A stretch of 56,524 bases of DNA from Rhodococcus sp. KRD197 (GCF_017168235.1 NZ_JABFAO010000014.1:1-56524), one strand, 5' to 3'; counted from the first letter of the stretch, positions 26,267 to 35,684 are shown. Notes: generated by a model from the sequence alone, not told the origin. Numbers and translations: made by a program.

Positions 26267-26605
26267 TCAGGAGCGGACGAGCCGTGAGATCGCGTCGGTG
26301 GCCTCTTTGATCTTCGCGTCGGCTTGGGGACCGCCGGCGATGGCGGCGTCGACCACGCAGTGGCTGATGTGAGCTTCGAGCAGGCCCATGGCCACCGCCT
26401 GCAAGGCTTTGGTCATCGCCGAGACCTGGGTGAGGATGTCGATGCAGTACTTGTCTTCCTCGACCATGCGCTGCAGTCCTCGGGCCTGGCCTTCGATGCG
26501 CTTGAGGCGTTTGAGGTAGGCGTCCTTTTCGGTGATGTAGCCGTGCGCGGCGTGATCATGGCCGTCGGTCTCGGCGGGTGCCTGCGCGGCCGCGGGAGTG
26601 GCCAT
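26267..26605 (-). CDS. csoR: CsoR family copper-sensing repressor
   Basis: The 112-residue helical repressor has the copper site of CsoR: Cys54, His79 and Cys83, spaced exactly as C36-H61-C65 in the M. tuberculosis protein. The N-terminus is His-rich (GHDHAAHGY). AGGAGG precedes the ATG at 26605; the upstream in-frame start lacks a site. Cu(I) binding releases DNA. A CsoR-type box lies 40-60 nt upstream, and similar boxes precede copZ-copA and other copper genes. It is the only intact CsoR-family gene here; the other, at 50889, is broken. Confidence 0.93.
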   Translation of the reverse strand: MATPAAAQAPAETDGHDHAAHGYITEKDAYLKRLKRIEGQARGLQRMVEEDKYCIDILTQVSAMTKALQAVAMGLLEAHISHCVVDAAIAGGPQADAKIKEATDAISRLVRS

Positions 26606-26628
26606 GGTGTCCTCCTGGAATCCGAGTG

Positions 26629-26796
26629 TCATGCCGAGCATCCTCGATTATGCCCGCCCGGGGTATGGCGCGAGAGGGTCGGTCCGTCGAGTCGTCGCTG
26701 GGCCGCCGCCGCAGCGCACATCACCGCGCAGCGGGCCACCGCTCGGGTCGCCGGGTGCCGGGTGATCTGCACCAAGGTCGTTGTCACGAAGGACAT
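26629..26796 (-). CDS. Small basic/Cys protein between copA and csoR
   Basis: The 55-residue frame starts at ATG 26796 after a strong AAAGGAGAG site and ends 23 nt before csoR. It contains two cysteines (ARCAVMCAAAAA) and a basic His-containing C-terminus (SRHTPGGHNRGCSA). I do not recognise it. The good ribosome site argues that it is translated, but the CsoR box at 26647-26668 lies within its 3' end. It may be a leader peptide or a small metal-binding protein. Confidence 0.45.
   Translation of the reverse strand: MSFVTTTLVQITRHPATRAVARCAVMCAAAAAQRRLDGPTLSRHTPGGHNRGCSA
26647..26668. promoter_or_regulatory. CsoR-type box before csoR
   Basis: The pattern AT-GCCCGCCCGGGG-TATGG has a GC core with AT/TA flanks, as in CsoR operators. 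It lies 42-63 nt before the csoR start and inside the small upstream frame. Autoregulation is likely. Confidence 0.55.
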
Positions 26797-26836
26797 GGCC
26801 CTCTCCTTTCGTAGGCTGCATCGGGGTTGTAGCGGT

Positions 26837-26874
26837 GGGGTGGGGTGGCGCGCCTGCATGCCACGCCCACCCCA
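26837..26874 (-). terminator. GC-rich hairpin after copA
   Basis: A GGTGGGGTGGC arm pairs imperfectly with GCCACGCCCACC 30-70 nt past the copA stop. It may end the copZ-copA transcript. Confidence 0.45.
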
Positions 26875-26904
26875 GCCTTTTGGGTGCTTGTTCTACCCGC
26901 GCGG

Positions 26905-29169
26905 TTATCCGGTGAGGGACTTGAACCGGCGCAACCGCAAGCTGTTGCTGACCACGAACACCGACGAGAACGCCATCGCTGCACCGGCCAGCATCGGATT
27001 GAGCAGCCCGGCCGCAGCCAAGGGGAGGGCGGCCACGTTGTAGGCGAACGCCCAGAACAAGTTGCCCTTGATGGTGCCCAACGTTCGGCGGGACAGGCGG
27101 ATAGCATCCGCTGCTGCGCGCAGATCACCGCGCACCAACGTCAGATCGCTGGCTTCGATCGCAACGTCGGTACCGGTGCCCATCGCCAGACCGAGGTCGG
27201 CCTGCGCCAACGCGGCGGCGTCGTTCACGCCGTCGCCGACCATCGCCACTACCTTGCCCTGCTCCTGCAGCCTTTTGACGACGTCCACCTTGTCTGCGGG
27301 CAGCACCTCCGCGATCACTTCGTGGATGCCGACCTGGTCGGCGATGGCACGCGCGGCGGCTGCGTTGTCGCCGGTGAGCATGATCGGCGTCAAACCCAGG
27401 CCCCGCAGCTGCTCGATCGCCTCGGCGGAGGTGGGTTTGACCGCGTCGGCGACGACCAGTACTCCGCGAGCCCGACCGTCCCAACCGACTGCGACGGCGG
27501 TCTTGCCCTCGGATTCGGCTGCACGCATCGCACTTTCGAGTTCGTCCGGCAGCTGCTGCGCCCGGTCGGCGAGGAGGCGGGCCCGTCCGACGATCATTGC
27601 GTGGTCGTCGACTATGCCCTGCACCCCGAGGCCTTCGATATTTATAAACTGCTCCACCGGTGGCAGGGCTCCGACCTTCTCGCGGGCACCTTTGGCGATG
27701 GCCTGGGCGATGGGGTGCTCGGACGAATCTTCGAGTGCACCGGCCAGGCGCAGCACCTGCGCGGTGTCCTCGCCGTCGGCGGTGATCACGTCGAGCAGAG
27801 TCATCTTGCCGGTGGTGACGGTGCCGGTCTTGTCGAGTACCACGGTGTCGACACGGCGGGTCGATTCGAGCACTTCGGGACCCTTGATCAGGATGCCGAG
27901 CTGAGCGCCGCGGCCGGTGCCGACCATCAGCGCGGTCGGGGTGGCCAGGCCGAGGGCACACGGGCAGGCGATGATCAGGACGGCGACGGCTGCGGTGAAC
28001 GCGGCCGCGATCCCACCGCCGGTGCCGATCCAGAAGCCGAGTGTCGCCGCGGCAAGGGCGATCACGATCGGGACGAAGACTCCGGAGATCTTGTCGGCCA
28101 GACGCTGAGCTTGGGCTTTACCGGTCTGAGCGTCTTCGACGAGTTTCGCCATCTGTGCGAGCTGGGTGTCCGAGCCGATGCGGGTCGCCCGGACCACGAT
28201 TCGGCCACCGACGTTGACCGTCGCGCCGACGACCAGATCATCGGGTCCTACCTCGACGGGCACGGATTCGCCGGTCAACATCGAATTGTCGACCGCGGAA
28301 GAGCCGTCGGCGACCACGCCGTCGGTGGCGATCTTCTCCCCGGGGCGGACGACGAACTCGTCACCGACGATGAGTTGATCGGTGGGGATGCGCTGTTCGA
28401 CACCCTCGCGCAGGACGGAGACTTCCTTGGCACCGAGCTCGAGCAGGGCACGCAGGGCGGCACCGGCGCGTCGCTTGGAGCGTGCTTCGAAGTAGCGGCC
28501 GGCGAGGATGAAGGTGGTGACTCCGGCTGCGGCCTCGAGGTAGATGTTGCCGGCCCCGTCGGAGCGGGAGATGGTCAGCTCGAACGGGTGTGTCATGCCG
28601 GCCGTTCCGGCGGTGCCCCAGAACAGGGCATACAACGACCACCCCAGTGCTGCGATGGTGCCCATCGAGATCAGGGTGTCCATCGTTGAGGTGGCGTGCC
28701 GCAGATTGGTGAAGGCGGCCTTGTGGAACGGCCATGCCCCCCACACCACCACGGGTGCGGCGAGGGTCAGGGAAAGCCACTGCCAGTTGGTGAACTGCAG
28801 TACCGGAACCATGGCCATCGCGATCACCGGCACGCTGAGCACCAGCGATATGAGCAGGCGTTGGCGCAGCGAGGCGGTGGGGTCGATCTCGGCTGGCCCG
28901 GCCGCGTCGGGGTCGGTGGAGGAGGCGGCGGGCGCGGGGACCGTGGCGGTGTAGCCGGCCTGCTCGACGGTGCCCACGAGATCCTCGGTCGAGACATCAC
29001 CGACGTAGTCGACGCGTGCTTTTTCGGTGGCGTAGTTCACCGTCGCGGTGACACCGTCGAGCTTGTTGAGCTTTTTCTCGATCCGGTTCGCGCAGGAGGC
29101 GCAGGTCATACCACTGATGTCGAGTTCGACCCGGCCGTCGGCGGTGGGGTGGTGCGTGACGGGATTCAT
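26905..29169 (-). CDS. copA: Copper-exporting P1B ATPase CopA
   Basis: The 754-residue Cu(I) exporter has one N-terminal HMA domain (GMTCASC, Cys23 and Cys26) and eight predicted helices. It shows the membrane site [16 protein letters not shown] phosphorylation motif, SEHPIA HP motif and [10 protein letters not shown] hinge. ATG 29169 has GAGAGGAG upstream; the longer open frame upstream overlaps other genes and is rejected. It is the last gene of a copZ - small secreted protein - copA operon under the CsoR-type box at 29763. It is the primary copper detoxification pump here and lacks the His-rich tail of the CopB-type enzyme at 45943. Confidence 0.95.
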   Translation of the reverse strand: MNPVTHHPTADGRVELDISGMTCASCANRIEKKLNKLDGVTATVNYATEKARVDYVGDVSTEDLVGTVEQAGYTATVPAPAASSTDPDAAGPAEIDPTASLRQRLLISLVLSVPVIAMAMVPVLQFTNWQWLSLTLAAPVVVWGAWPFHKAAFTNLRHATSTMDTLISMGTIAALGWSLYALFWGTAGTAGMTHPFELTISRSDGAGNIYLEAAAGVTTFILAGRYFEARSKRRAGAALRALLELGAKEVSVLREGVEQRIPTDQLIVGDEFVVRPGEKIATDGVVADGSSAVDNSMLTGESVPVEVGPDDLVVGATVNVGGRIVVRATRIGSDTQLAQMAKLVEDAQTGKAQAQRLADKISGVFVPIVIALAAATLGFWIGTGGGIAAAFTAAVAVLIIACPCALGLATPTALMVGTGRGAQLGILIKGPEVLESTRRVDTVVLDKTGTVTTGKMTLLDVITADGEDTAQVLRLAGALEDSSEHPIAQAIAKGAREKVGALPPVEQFINIEGLGVQGIVDDHAMIVGRARLLADRAQQLPDELESAMRAAESEGKTAVAVGWDGRARGVLVVADAVKPTSAEAIEQLRGLGLTPIMLTGDNAAAARAIADQVGIHEVIAEVLPADKVDVVKRLQEQGKVVAMVGDGVNDAAALAQADLGLAMGTGTDVAIEASDLTLVRGDLRAAADAIRLSRRTLGTIKGNLFWAFAYNVAALPLAAAGLLNPMLAGAAMAFSSVFVVSNSLRLRRFKSLTG

Positions 29170-29198
29170 CGTCGCTCCTCTCGGGGTGTGGTGGTGTG

Positions 29199-29462
29199 TC
29201 AGTGTCCGTGCCCGGCGGGCATCGGCTCCGAGGCGGCGGGCACCGCGGCGTATCTGCTGTCGGTGACCATCAATCCTCCAGGTCTCTGATTGGCGACGGG
29301 CCCGCCCGCAGTGGACACCGCGGCGGCGTCGTGAGTCGAGGTGTCGTGTGTGTCGGGTGGTGCGGCACCTTCGGGGCCGAAGGCGTCCCCGGCTCCGAAG
29401 GCGAGCCCGAAGACCGCGGCTAGGGCGATGGTGAATCCGACGAACTTCGATGATGCGTTCAT
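29199..29462 (-). CDS. Small secreted protein of the copZ-copA operon, probably shortened
   Basis: The 87-residue product has a signal peptide ([25 protein letters not shown]) and a [11 protein letters not shown] segment, and ends PMPAGHGH. In other actinobacteria, genes at this position between copZ and copA encode longer exported proteins that begin the same way and continue with a beta-domain. Here the domain is missing, so this looks like an internal deletion or early stop; that comparison is from memory of the family. The His-rich tail could still bind metal. TCTCCTG complement (CAGGAGA) precedes the ATG. Confidence 0.6.
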   Translation of the reverse strand: MNASSKFVGFTIALAAVFGLAFGAGDAFGPEGAAPPDTHDTSTHDAAAVSTAGGPVANQRPGGLMVTDSRYAAVPAASEPMPAGHGH

Positions 29463-29494
29463 CGTGCGAATCTCCTGTCCGGGTCTGGTGTCGA

Positions 29495-29698
29495 TCAGGA
29501 GGCGAGCTGGTAGCCGGCCTCGTCGACTGCGTGGGCGATGGCCGTCTGCTCGATCGGGGTGTCCGAGTCGATATCGACTCGGCCGCTCGCGAGGTCGACA
29601 TTCACGGCGGTCACACCGGGGATGCCGCTGATCTCCTCTCGGACCGAGGAGACGCAGTGCCCGCAGGTCATTCCGGTGACGGTGACGGTGGTGTTCAT
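29495..29698 (-). CDS. copZ: Copper chaperone CopZ (HMA domain)
   Basis: The 67-residue single HMA domain has the Cu(I) motif GMTCGHC, followed by the beta-alpha-beta-beta-alpha-beta pattern ([11 protein letters not shown]) and EAGYQLAS. It hands Cu(I) to CopA and probably to CsoR. AAGAAAGAAGGGC precedes the ATG. It is first in the copA operon, 65 nt after the CsoR-type box. Confidence 0.94.
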   Translation of the reverse strand: MNTTVTVTGMTCGHCVSSVREEISGIPGVTAVNVDLASGRVDIDSDTPIEQTAIAHAVDEAGYQLAS

Positions 29699-29762
29699 CG
29701 ATGCCCTTCTTTCTTCGATTCGGAATGTGATCGAGGTCGTCGCGACCCACTTACAGATTTAC

Positions 29763-29782
29763 CATACCCCCCTACGGTATGC
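29763..29782. promoter_or_regulatory. CsoR-type box before copZ
   Basis: CCATACCCCCCTACGGTATG: a C-rich core with CATAC/GTATG palindromic flanks, 65 nt upstream of the copZ start and just before the plus-strand small gene at 29847. Confidence 0.65.
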
Positions 29783-29846
29783 AACGAGATGTGCCGCACC
29801 GGTGCTACGGCATGACCCTGGGCACTGACCGGAACACCGCCCTCGG

Positions 29847-30026
29847 ATGCGGGAGCGGCACCCAGAATCGAACGTCGCACCAGAGCCTGCATCGGCGGGC
29901 GTCCTCGACTCCGGCTACTACGAACGCGGATTACGCGCGCGCAGAGATGCCCACAATCTTCTCGATGATGTCGCTTCCGTCCTTGCCGACGTCGAATCTC
30001 GTGCGGACAGAGTGTTCTTTGGGTGA
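29847..30026 (+). CDS. Small acidic/helical protein, 59 residues
   Basis: The frame from ATG 29847 reads MRERHPESNVAPEPASAG, then a strongly helical RARRDAHNLLDDVASVL, and ends ADRVFFG. Its composition looks like a real protein. Its stop overlaps an ATG (TGATG) that opens a hydrophobic stretch (MIIVIAILATIMLFVYERS, from 30026). I cannot follow that second frame confidently beyond about 35 residues. No family recognised. The divergent CsoR-type box may serve it too. Confidence 0.45.
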   Translation: MRERHPESNVAPEPASAGVLDSGYYERGLRARRDAHNLLDDVASVLADVESRADRVFFG

Positions 30027-30101
30027 TGATCATCGTCATCGCCATACTGGCCACGATCATGCTCTTCGTATACGAGCGTTCGGCCATCACACCGGTAGTC
30101 G

Positions 30102-30341
30102 GTGCGCAGGCAATCCATTCGGCGTTCTGTCCTGGCTGCGGTCGGCGTCGCTGCGTTGACCGTACTGGCGTTCGACCTCGGGATGGGTGGTTGGATGCTG
30201 CTGCTGTACTACACCGAGACCATGCCACCGGCCACCGATGCTGCGTTCTGGATGCTCATGCAAATCGGTATCGTCCTCGGGGTGGTCACGGGTTACCCCG
30301 TCGTCCGTCGCCTCCAACGTCACCGCAGTACCCCCGCCTGA
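30102..30341 (+). CDS. DUF4396-like C-terminal membrane protein, short
   Basis: The 79-residue protein has two helices. FDLGMGGWMLLL and AFWMLMQIGIVLGVVTGYPV match the last two helices of DUF4396 proteins, which are normally much longer. It starts at GTG 30102 without a clear ribosome site. It is either a naturally short member or the 3' remnant of a longer gene. DUF4396 genes often sit by copper genes. A perfect hairpin follows. Confidence 0.55.
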   Translation: MRRQSIRRSVLAAVGVAALTVLAFDLGMGGWMLLLYYTETMPPATDAAFWMLMQIGIVLGVVTGYPVVRRLQRHRSTPA

Positions 30342-30348
30342 GGTGTGG

Positions 30349-30378
30349 GTGGCCCGCATTCGTGTGAATGCGGGCCAC
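30349..30378. terminator. Perfect 13-bp hairpin
   Basis: Arms GTGGCCCGCATTC and its complement around a GTGT tetraloop, between converging genes. A good bidirectional terminator despite lacking a T-tract. Confidence 0.75.
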
Positions 30379-30488
30379 CGGTCGGTGGATAGTCGTGAAC
30401 GGTGCCGCGTCGATACCCTCGTGTTCGGCAATCATCGTCGAGGTCTCGGGTGTGGGCAATGCAGGCCACTTCTCGGCGTGCACTGCCG

Positions 30489-31778
30489 CTAGCCGGTGGC
30501 CGGTACCTCGCCGCTTTCGGTCACCGTGGTCTCGGTGGGGGGTGGGGTGAGCCGGTCGGATCGATCGAGCGCATAGAGAGCGGCCACAGATGCCGCCCCG
30601 ACCAGGGTCAGTATCGCCCAGATCAGTGCACCCAGATGCGCGTCGCTGAGAAGCCCGAAGACGGCTCCTGTACCCAGGTTGCCGAGCAGGATGCCGACCC
30701 CGACGATGGTGTTGTAGAACCCGTAATGGGTGGCCACCAGCTTCCCGCCCGACAGGGTCACCACCGTGTCCATCTCGAACGGAAACACCGCGGCGGTGCC
30801 GACCGCCAACAGTGCAGCGGTGAACACCAGGGCACCGGCGGCGGCCCACCCGCCCAGCGCGGCCGGGCTCGGCAGCACGATCAGCGGGAGGAACGCCAGC
30901 GCCATGATTGCCATACCGACCACCACGCTTCGCCCCGAACCCCACCTGCGGGACAACCAGGACGTGATCCGGAACTGCCCGGCGATCGCGACCACGCCGG
31001 AGACCACGAACAACGAGGTCACCAGAGCGGTGTCGGACCTGCCGTTACCGACTACCACCGCAGCCTGCAGCGGCAGCGCAAGATAGATCTGGAACGAAAG
31101 CACGTAGGATCCGATCATCGCCAGCGCGAACAGCACGAAGGGTCGGTTGGCCATCACCACCCGCCAGTCCTCGAGTACCGATGTCGTGGCCCCGGTCGTC
31201 TCGGCCCGGTGCGCGGGGAGCGTCCAAATCTGCACGATCGTCAGAACAGCAAAAATCGCGGCCGCTGCCAGTGAGGTGACTCGGAAGTCGAGGGTGGTCA
31301 GAGCGAGACCGATCAACGGGCCCAGCAGAATCCCGGCCTGATAGAACACGTTGAACACCGCGAACGCCTCGACCCGCCGTGGCCCTGCGTCGGCGGCCAG
31401 ATACGCCCGCACGGCCGGGTTGAACAGCGCACCGGCGAACCCGGTCGCGGCCGAGGCGAGCAGGATCGCCGGCAGCGATTCCACGGCCGCGAGCAGTACG
31501 AAACCGGCAACTCGCAGCAGGCAGCCGGCGACGATCAGGGGTTTGTATCCGAGGCGGTCGGCGAGGGTGCCGCCGAGCAGGAACATCCCTTGCTGGGAGA
31601 AGTTCCGCATCCCCAGCACCAGCCCGACCGCCCACGCCGCCAGGCCCAGGGAACCGGCCAGATACCCGGCCAGGTACGGCATCAGCATGTAGAAACCGAC
31701 GTTGATGGAGAACTGGTTGACCATCAACACCTGGCTGGGCCGGTCGAAGCTACGGAACTTGGTCAGAAAAGTTTTCAT
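30489..31778 (-). CDS. MFS transporter of the LpqS-CysK2 operon
   Basis: The 429-residue transporter has twelve predicted helices, with an MFS motif A-like segment [15 protein letters not shown] after helix 2. ATG 31778 overlaps the CysK2-like stop (ATGA), so expression is coupled. In M. tuberculosis the genes lpqS, cysK2 and an MFS transporter follow one another in the copper-responsive RicR regulon, and the same order is seen here. It could export a cysteine-derived metabolite made by the preceding enzyme; that is inference. There is no His- or Met-rich metal motif. Confidence 0.88.
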   Translation of the reverse strand: MKTFLTKFRSFDRPSQVLMVNQFSINVGFYMLMPYLAGYLAGSLGLAAWAVGLVLGMRNFSQQGMFLLGGTLADRLGYKPLIVAGCLLRVAGFVLLAAVESLPAILLASAATGFAGALFNPAVRAYLAADAGPRRVEAFAVFNVFYQAGILLGPLIGLALTTLDFRVTSLAAAAIFAVLTIVQIWTLPAHRAETTGATTSVLEDWRVVMANRPFVLFALAMIGSYVLSFQIYLALPLQAAVVVGNGRSDTALVTSLFVVSGVVAIAGQFRITSWLSRRWGSGRSVVVGMAIMALAFLPLIVLPSPAALGGWAAAGALVFTAALLAVGTAAVFPFEMDTVVTLSGGKLVATHYGFYNTIVGVGILLGNLGTGAVFGLLSDAHLGALIWAILTLVGAASVAALYALDRSDRLTPPPTETTVTESGEVPATG

Positions 31779-32905
31779 CGAACGCTCTCGGTGGGATCGA
31801 CGACGGTGGGATCGACGACGGTGGCGCACCGCGTCCACGACGTCACAGTCTCATCGGTGGGGTGGGCGATGGTCGTCGGCTCGGTCGGCGGGTCAACGTC
31901 GAGCAGGCCGTGCTCGGTGCAGTAGTCGTCGTTGTAGATGGTGTCGAAGTAGCGCTGCGGTCCGTCGGGGAAGACGGCCGCGACCCGGGTCTCCGGCGGG
32001 CTGGTGCGAGCGATCCAGCCGGCCGCGAGGGCGACGGCCCCGACGCTCCAGCCGCCGCTGGCGTGGTGCGTCGCCGCCAGGGTGCGGCACGACCACACCG
32101 CTTCGTGCGGGGCCACCCAGTGCACCTCGTCGAAGGCGGGATAGTCGATGTTGTCGGGATAGATGCTCGAACCCAACCCGCGCATGAGCCGAGTGCTGGC
32201 GGGTTGCCCGAAGATCGTCGATCCGATGGTGTCGACACCGACCAGTTTCAGGTCGGGGCAGAACTGCCGGAGCACCCGGGCCACCCCGGCGGAGTGCCCT
32301 CCGGTGCCCACCGAGCAAACCAAGGTGTCGACGCGTCCGAGCTGGGCGATGAGTTCGTGAGCGAGCGACTCGTACGCCTCGACATTGTCCGGGTTGGTGT
32401 ACTGATCCGGGCACCACGACCCTGGATGTGTATCGAGGAGCTCACGGACCTTCTCACGCCGGGCCTGCTGCCAGCCGCCGTCGGGGTGCGGTGTGGTGAC
32501 CAGTTCGACGCGGGCACCGTACGCGGCGAGCATCCGGTGCACGATCGGTTCCAGTCCCGGGTCGGCGACGAGGGTGACGGGGTGGTGATGGGTGATCCCG
32601 GCCAGGGCCAGACCCAGGCCGAGGGTTCCGCTGGTGGATTCGATGATCATCGCGCCGGGAGCGAGGTCGCCGCGGGCCTTGGCTTTTTCGACCATGTGCA
32701 GCGCGGGGCGGTCTTTCATCCCACCGGGATTGCTGCCTTCGAGTTTCGCCCAGAAGCCGCGGCCGGAGTCCGCGAACGGTTCACCGATCCACAGAACGGG
32801 CGTGTTGCCGACCATTGTGCTCGGTTCCGGGCAGTTCTTGGCGGTCGCCAACATGTGGCCGGCGGAGGACGGTGGCACGAGTGTGGAGCGAACAGCACTG
32901 TTCAT
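31775..32905 (-). CDS. cysK2: PLP-dependent cysteine synthase-like enzyme (CysK2 type)
   Basis: The 376-residue fold-type II PLP enzyme has the Schiff-base lysine in [11 protein letters not shown] (Lys64), the STSGTLG substrate loop and a phosphate-binding [10 protein letters not shown]. CysK2 of mycobacteria makes S-sulfocysteine from O-phosphoserine and thiosulfate. Members differ from CysK1 and CysM by a longer C-terminus, as here. The last 25 residues contain a short repeat (VVDPT twice). It sits between an LpqS-like gene and an MFS transporter, matching the M. tuberculosis RicR-regulated cluster. The exact product is inferred by synteny. Confidence 0.85.
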   Translation of the reverse strand: MNSAVRSTLVPPSSAGHMLATAKNCPEPSTMVGNTPVLWIGEPFADSGRGFWAKLEGSNPGGMKDRPALHMVEKAKARGDLAPGAMIIESTSGTLGLGLALAGITHHHPVTLVADPGLEPIVHRMLAAYGARVELVTTPHPDGGWQQARREKVRELLDTHPGSWCPDQYTNPDNVEAYESLAHELIAQLGRVDTLVCSVGTGGHSAGVARVLRQFCPDLKLVGVDTIGSTIFGQPASTRLMRGLGSSIYPDNIDYPAFDEVHWVAPHEAVWSCRTLAATHHASGGWSVGAVALAAGWIARTSPPETRVAAVFPDGPQRYFDTIYNDDYCTEHGLLDVDPPTEPTTIAHPTDETVTSWTRCATVVDPTVVDPTESVR

Positions 32906-33013
32906 GATGAGTAGTCCCTGTATGTGATCTGCGAGGAGCGCAGTAAGTGAGTGATGGGCAGCACGAACTGGGCCATGAGAGGAGAAGTCCTCGGATGGCC
33001 CGCGGGCTGCTGA

Positions 33014-33433
33014 TCAGCACCTGTTGATACAGAGTTCGTTCAAGACGGTTCGGCCGTGCCGGATCGGAATGGGTAGATCCGGTGGGGCTCGCGAAATGCG
33101 CGGGGCAGACATCGCCACCAACACCACAGCGAAGGCCATCGCTGCGACCGCGGCGATGGTCGATGGGCGGGGCGGGTTGTCGGATCGGGGCATTGCGATG
33201 ACGGTGTTCGTATCGTGCGCCATGTGGGGCGATCCGTCGTCGATGTGCGCGTGGTTGGGGGAGAGTTCCGCGGCGGCCTGAGACGAGGACGAAACGATGT
33301 GTACGCCGTCGCTGTGATGGTCCTGTTCCCAGGCGATGCCGCATTGAGCGATGGTGTGAGCCAACAAATACAGGACAGCGGCGACTGCGATAACCGTCCG
33401 CAGGCGCGGCGGGCCCAGCGCAGAGATTCTCAC
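33014..33433 (-). CDS. LpqS-like membrane/exported copper-associated protein
   Basis: The 139-residue protein has an N-terminal hydrophobic segment and a second helix (STIAAVAAMAFAVVLVAMS). In between lies a His-rich loop (EQDHHSDGVHIV and NHAHIDDGSPHMAHD). The C-terminus NELCINRC resembles the short Cys-containing end of LpqS. GTG 33433 follows CGAGG at 5 nt. LpqS of M. tuberculosis is copper-induced and precedes cysK2, as here. His and Cys suggest Cu binding; no activity is known. Confidence 0.65.
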   Translation of the reverse strand: MRISALGPPRLRTVIAVAAVLYLLAHTIAQCGIAWEQDHHSDGVHIVSSSSQAAAELSPNHAHIDDGSPHMAHDTNTVIAMPRSDNPPRPSTIAAVAAMAFAVVLVAMSAPRISRAPPDLPIPIRHGRTVLNELCINRC

Positions 33434-33479
33434 AACGCCTCGACGGTAGCAGCCGGAAACTGGGTTGGCCCAAACCCAT

Positions 33480-33680
33480 TCAGGGTGCCCCTGATGTGCC
33501 GCCGCCGAATCGGGCGGTCACACCGCCCGCCCGCAGGCACCACATGTTTCTGGTCACGTCGAACACGGCCAGGACGATCGGGGCGGTGATCATGATGGCC
33601 GCCAGAGCAGATGCACCCGCATATGTCGGCGTGCTGCGGCGCGGTAGAAGCCAGTCTCCATCCCGGGGTCCAGCACGCAT
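33480..33680 (-). CDS. Possible small membrane protein before the LpqS-like gene
   Basis: A 66-residue frame from ATG 33680 contains one good transmembrane segment (AGASALAAIMITAPIVLAVF) and NMWCLRAGG. No ribosome site is evident. It lies between a CsoR/RicR-like box and the LpqS-like gene on the same strand, which gives it some support. The rest of 33434-33840 shows nothing else I can call. Confidence 0.3.
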   Translation of the reverse strand: MRAGPRDGDWLLPRRSTPTYAGASALAAIMITAPIVLAVFDVTRNMWCLRAGGVTARFGGGTSGAP

Positions 33681-33772
33681 CTTGTGCGAGCCGAGGGTGG
33701 TCCGTGCACCGGTCGATGCCCGGCCACGAAGGGCACCGCGAAGGACAAAGGGCACAGCGAAGGTGCGCGGTC

Positions 33773-33789
33773 GATATCCCGGGGTATGC
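33773..33789. promoter_or_regulatory. CsoR/RicR-like box upstream of the LpqS-CysK2-MFS genes
   Basis: GATATCCCGGGGTATGC has a near-palindromic ATA-CCC-GGGG-TAT shape similar to the csoR box. It lies about 340 nt before the LpqS-like start, so assignment depends on the small frame in between or on a long leader. Confidence 0.4.
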
Positions 33790-33843
33790 ATCGACGTCGC
33801 AGAGGCGCGGTGTCGGCGGGGGAGCCGGTCCGGGCTCACCGCT

Positions 33844-33870
33844 GTTACTACTATCGTGCATAGTAGTAAC
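33844..33870. promoter_or_regulatory. Palindromic operator C, the longest copy
   Basis: TACTAT-CGTGC-ATAGTA extended to perfect 11-bp arms (GTTACTACTAT and its complement). It lies 52 nt before the Lnt start. It is the most symmetric of the seven sites and a good reference for the consensus. Confidence 0.8.
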
Positions 33871-33922
33871 CGAGGGTGGTCAGGTGGCGCTATGCCGTAC
33901 ATGAGAAAAGAGCCATGCAGGC

Positions 33923-35521
33923 ATGCTCGATATCGAGTCCAGCGCAACAACAGTGAACCGTCACCGACGAACCCGACGTCGCCGTGTGTTCACCGCGATA
34001 GCAGGCAGGTCATCGTGTGCGGTATCTGCTGGTGTGCTGTTGTACGCGGGCTTTCCACCTCGGTCGCTGTGGTTCCTCGCGCCGTTGGGTGTCGGGGTTC
34101 TTGTTCTCGTCATCCGCGGCCGTTCCATCCGGGCGGCGTTCTTCTACGGGTATCTGTCGGGATTGGCGTTCTTTCTGCCTCTGCTGCCCTGGGTGGGTGT
34201 CTACGTCGGTGCCCCGCCGTGGCTGGCGCTCGCGGCGATCCAAGCGATAGCAGTGGCACTGTTCTGCGCTGCAGCGGCCGCAGTGTCCGGGTTGCGCTTC
34301 GAACCGCTGTGGATCGCCGCGATCTGGACCGCCACCGAAGGTCTGCGCGCACGGATTCCGTTCGGGGGATTTCCGTGGGGGAAACTAGCTTTCGCCCAAG
34401 CAGACGGCCCTCTGCTCTCGCTTGCCGCGTTCGCCGGTGCGCCCGGTGTATCTTTTGCAGTCGCAGTGATCGGCGCGGCACTGGCCAGTGTGGTCCGCCA
34501 GGTACGCCCGCCGACGCCGCGATTCGCAGTCGGGTCGGTGGCCACTGTGGTGATCGTGCCGGCTCTGGCTTTCGCGCTCACTCCCGCTGACGATGCAGGC
34601 GCAGCGCGTGCGACGGTCGCCGTTGTTCAAGGCAACGTTCCGCGGTCGGGTCTGGACTTCAACTCGCAACGTCGAGCAGTTCTCGACAATCACATCGAGC
34701 GAACAATGCAGCTCGGGGACGACATCACCGCCGGCAGGGTGCCCGCTCCCGACCTGGTGATCTGGCCGGAGAATGCATCCGATATCGACCCACTGCGCAA
34801 CGCCGACGCCACTGCCGGGATCGACGCTGCAGCGCGGTCGGTCGGGGTGCCGATTCTGGTCGGAGCTGTGCTCGGTAACGACGACGGCACCTCGATGAAT
34901 ACCTCGATCGTGTGGGATCCGGTACTCGGACCGGGGGAGCGACACGACAAACGCAAACTTGTTCCTTTCGGAGAGTATCTCCCGATGCGATCTGTGATGA
35001 CGAGGTTGTCCTCCTACGCCTCGCAGGCCGGTAACTTCGTTCCCGGGTCGGGCGACGGTGTCGTCGATATCGCCGGAATTCCGACGGCCGTCGCCACCTG
35101 TTACGAGGTCGCGTTCGACGAGCTGGTCACCGACTCCGTGCGTGCGGGGGCGCAGCTGATCACGGTCCCCACCAACAATGCGACGTTCGGGCGCACCGAT
35201 ATGACCTACCAGCAGTTGGCGATGTCGCGGCTGCGGGCGGTCGAGCACAACAGGACTGTTCTCGTTGCGGCGACCAGTGGGGTCAGTGCCGTCATCGACC
35301 CACAGGGGAAGGTCGCAGATCGTTCGGGCTTGTTCGCTGCGCAGACGTTGGTCGCTGATGTTGCCCTGGAAACGAGATCGACGTGGGCGACAAAGCTGGG
35401 ACCGCTTCCGGAGTACGCCGCGGTCGTTCTTGCTGTCGTGGGGTGTGCTCTCGCATGGAGAAGGCAGCGTTCGCCGGCCGATGGTCTCCGACCGTCGACG
35501 TCCGGTGCTACCGCGCTGTGA
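33923..35521 (+). CDS. lnt: Apolipoprotein N-acyltransferase Lnt
   Basis: This integral membrane enzyme adds the third acyl chain to the lipoprotein N-terminal cysteine. The 532-residue protein has about six N-terminal helices, then a nitrilase-fold domain with the triad Glu283 (WPENAS), Lys345 (DKRKLVPFGEYLP) and Cys393 (CYEVAF). This matches the E. coli arrangement (E267, K335, C387). ATG 33923 was chosen. It stands alone behind operator C. E. coli lnt was first found as cutE, a copper-tolerance locus, and copper is known to impair lipoprotein maturation, so an extra Lnt in a copper island makes sense. Several lipoproteins here would be clients. Confidence 0.93.
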   Translation: MLDIESSATTVNRHRRTRRRRVFTAIAGRSSCAVSAGVLLYAGFPPRSLWFLAPLGVGVLVLVIRGRSIRAAFFYGYLSGLAFFLPLLPWVGVYVGAPPWLALAAIQAIAVALFCAAAAAVSGLRFEPLWIAAIWTATEGLRARIPFGGFPWGKLAFAQADGPLLSLAAFAGAPGVSFAVAVIGAALASVVRQVRPPTPRFAVGSVATVVIVPALAFALTPADDAGAARATVAVVQGNVPRSGLDFNSQRRAVLDNHIERTMQLGDDITAGRVPAPDLVIWPENASDIDPLRNADATAGIDAAARSVGVPILVGAVLGNDDGTSMNTSIVWDPVLGPGERHDKRKLVPFGEYLPMRSVMTRLSSYASQAGNFVPGSGDGVVDIAGIPTAVATCYEVAFDELVTDSVRAGAQLITVPTNNATFGRTDMTYQQLAMSRLRAVEHNRTVLVAATSGVSAVIDPQGKVADRSGLFAAQTLVADVALETRSTWATKLGPLPEYAAVVLAVVGCALAWRRQRSPADGLRPSTSGATAL

Positions 35522-35551
35522 GGCACGAAACCACTGCGGGGGACATCGAAC

Positions 35552-35568
35552 TACTAACCATGATAGTA
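35552..35568. promoter_or_regulatory. Palindromic operator D (TACTAA-CCATG-ATAGTA)
   Basis: One mismatch from the consensus, 117 nt before the M23 peptidase start and shortly after the Lnt stop. Confidence 0.65.
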
Positions 35569-35684
35569 ATTACCCCACTCGTCGTGTATCTTTTCGTTAT
35601 CGCGTCGTGATCCGTTCGATACATCAGTGAGGTGCGCACGTCGATGATTACGCCTCGCTCCATTCGATTACCGAGGACTCTGCT

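Noticed and set aside
26845..28689. Long plus-strand frame opposite copA
   Set aside because: No recognisable motifs, low-complexity Gly/Asp/Arg composition, and the antisense strand carries every CopA signature.
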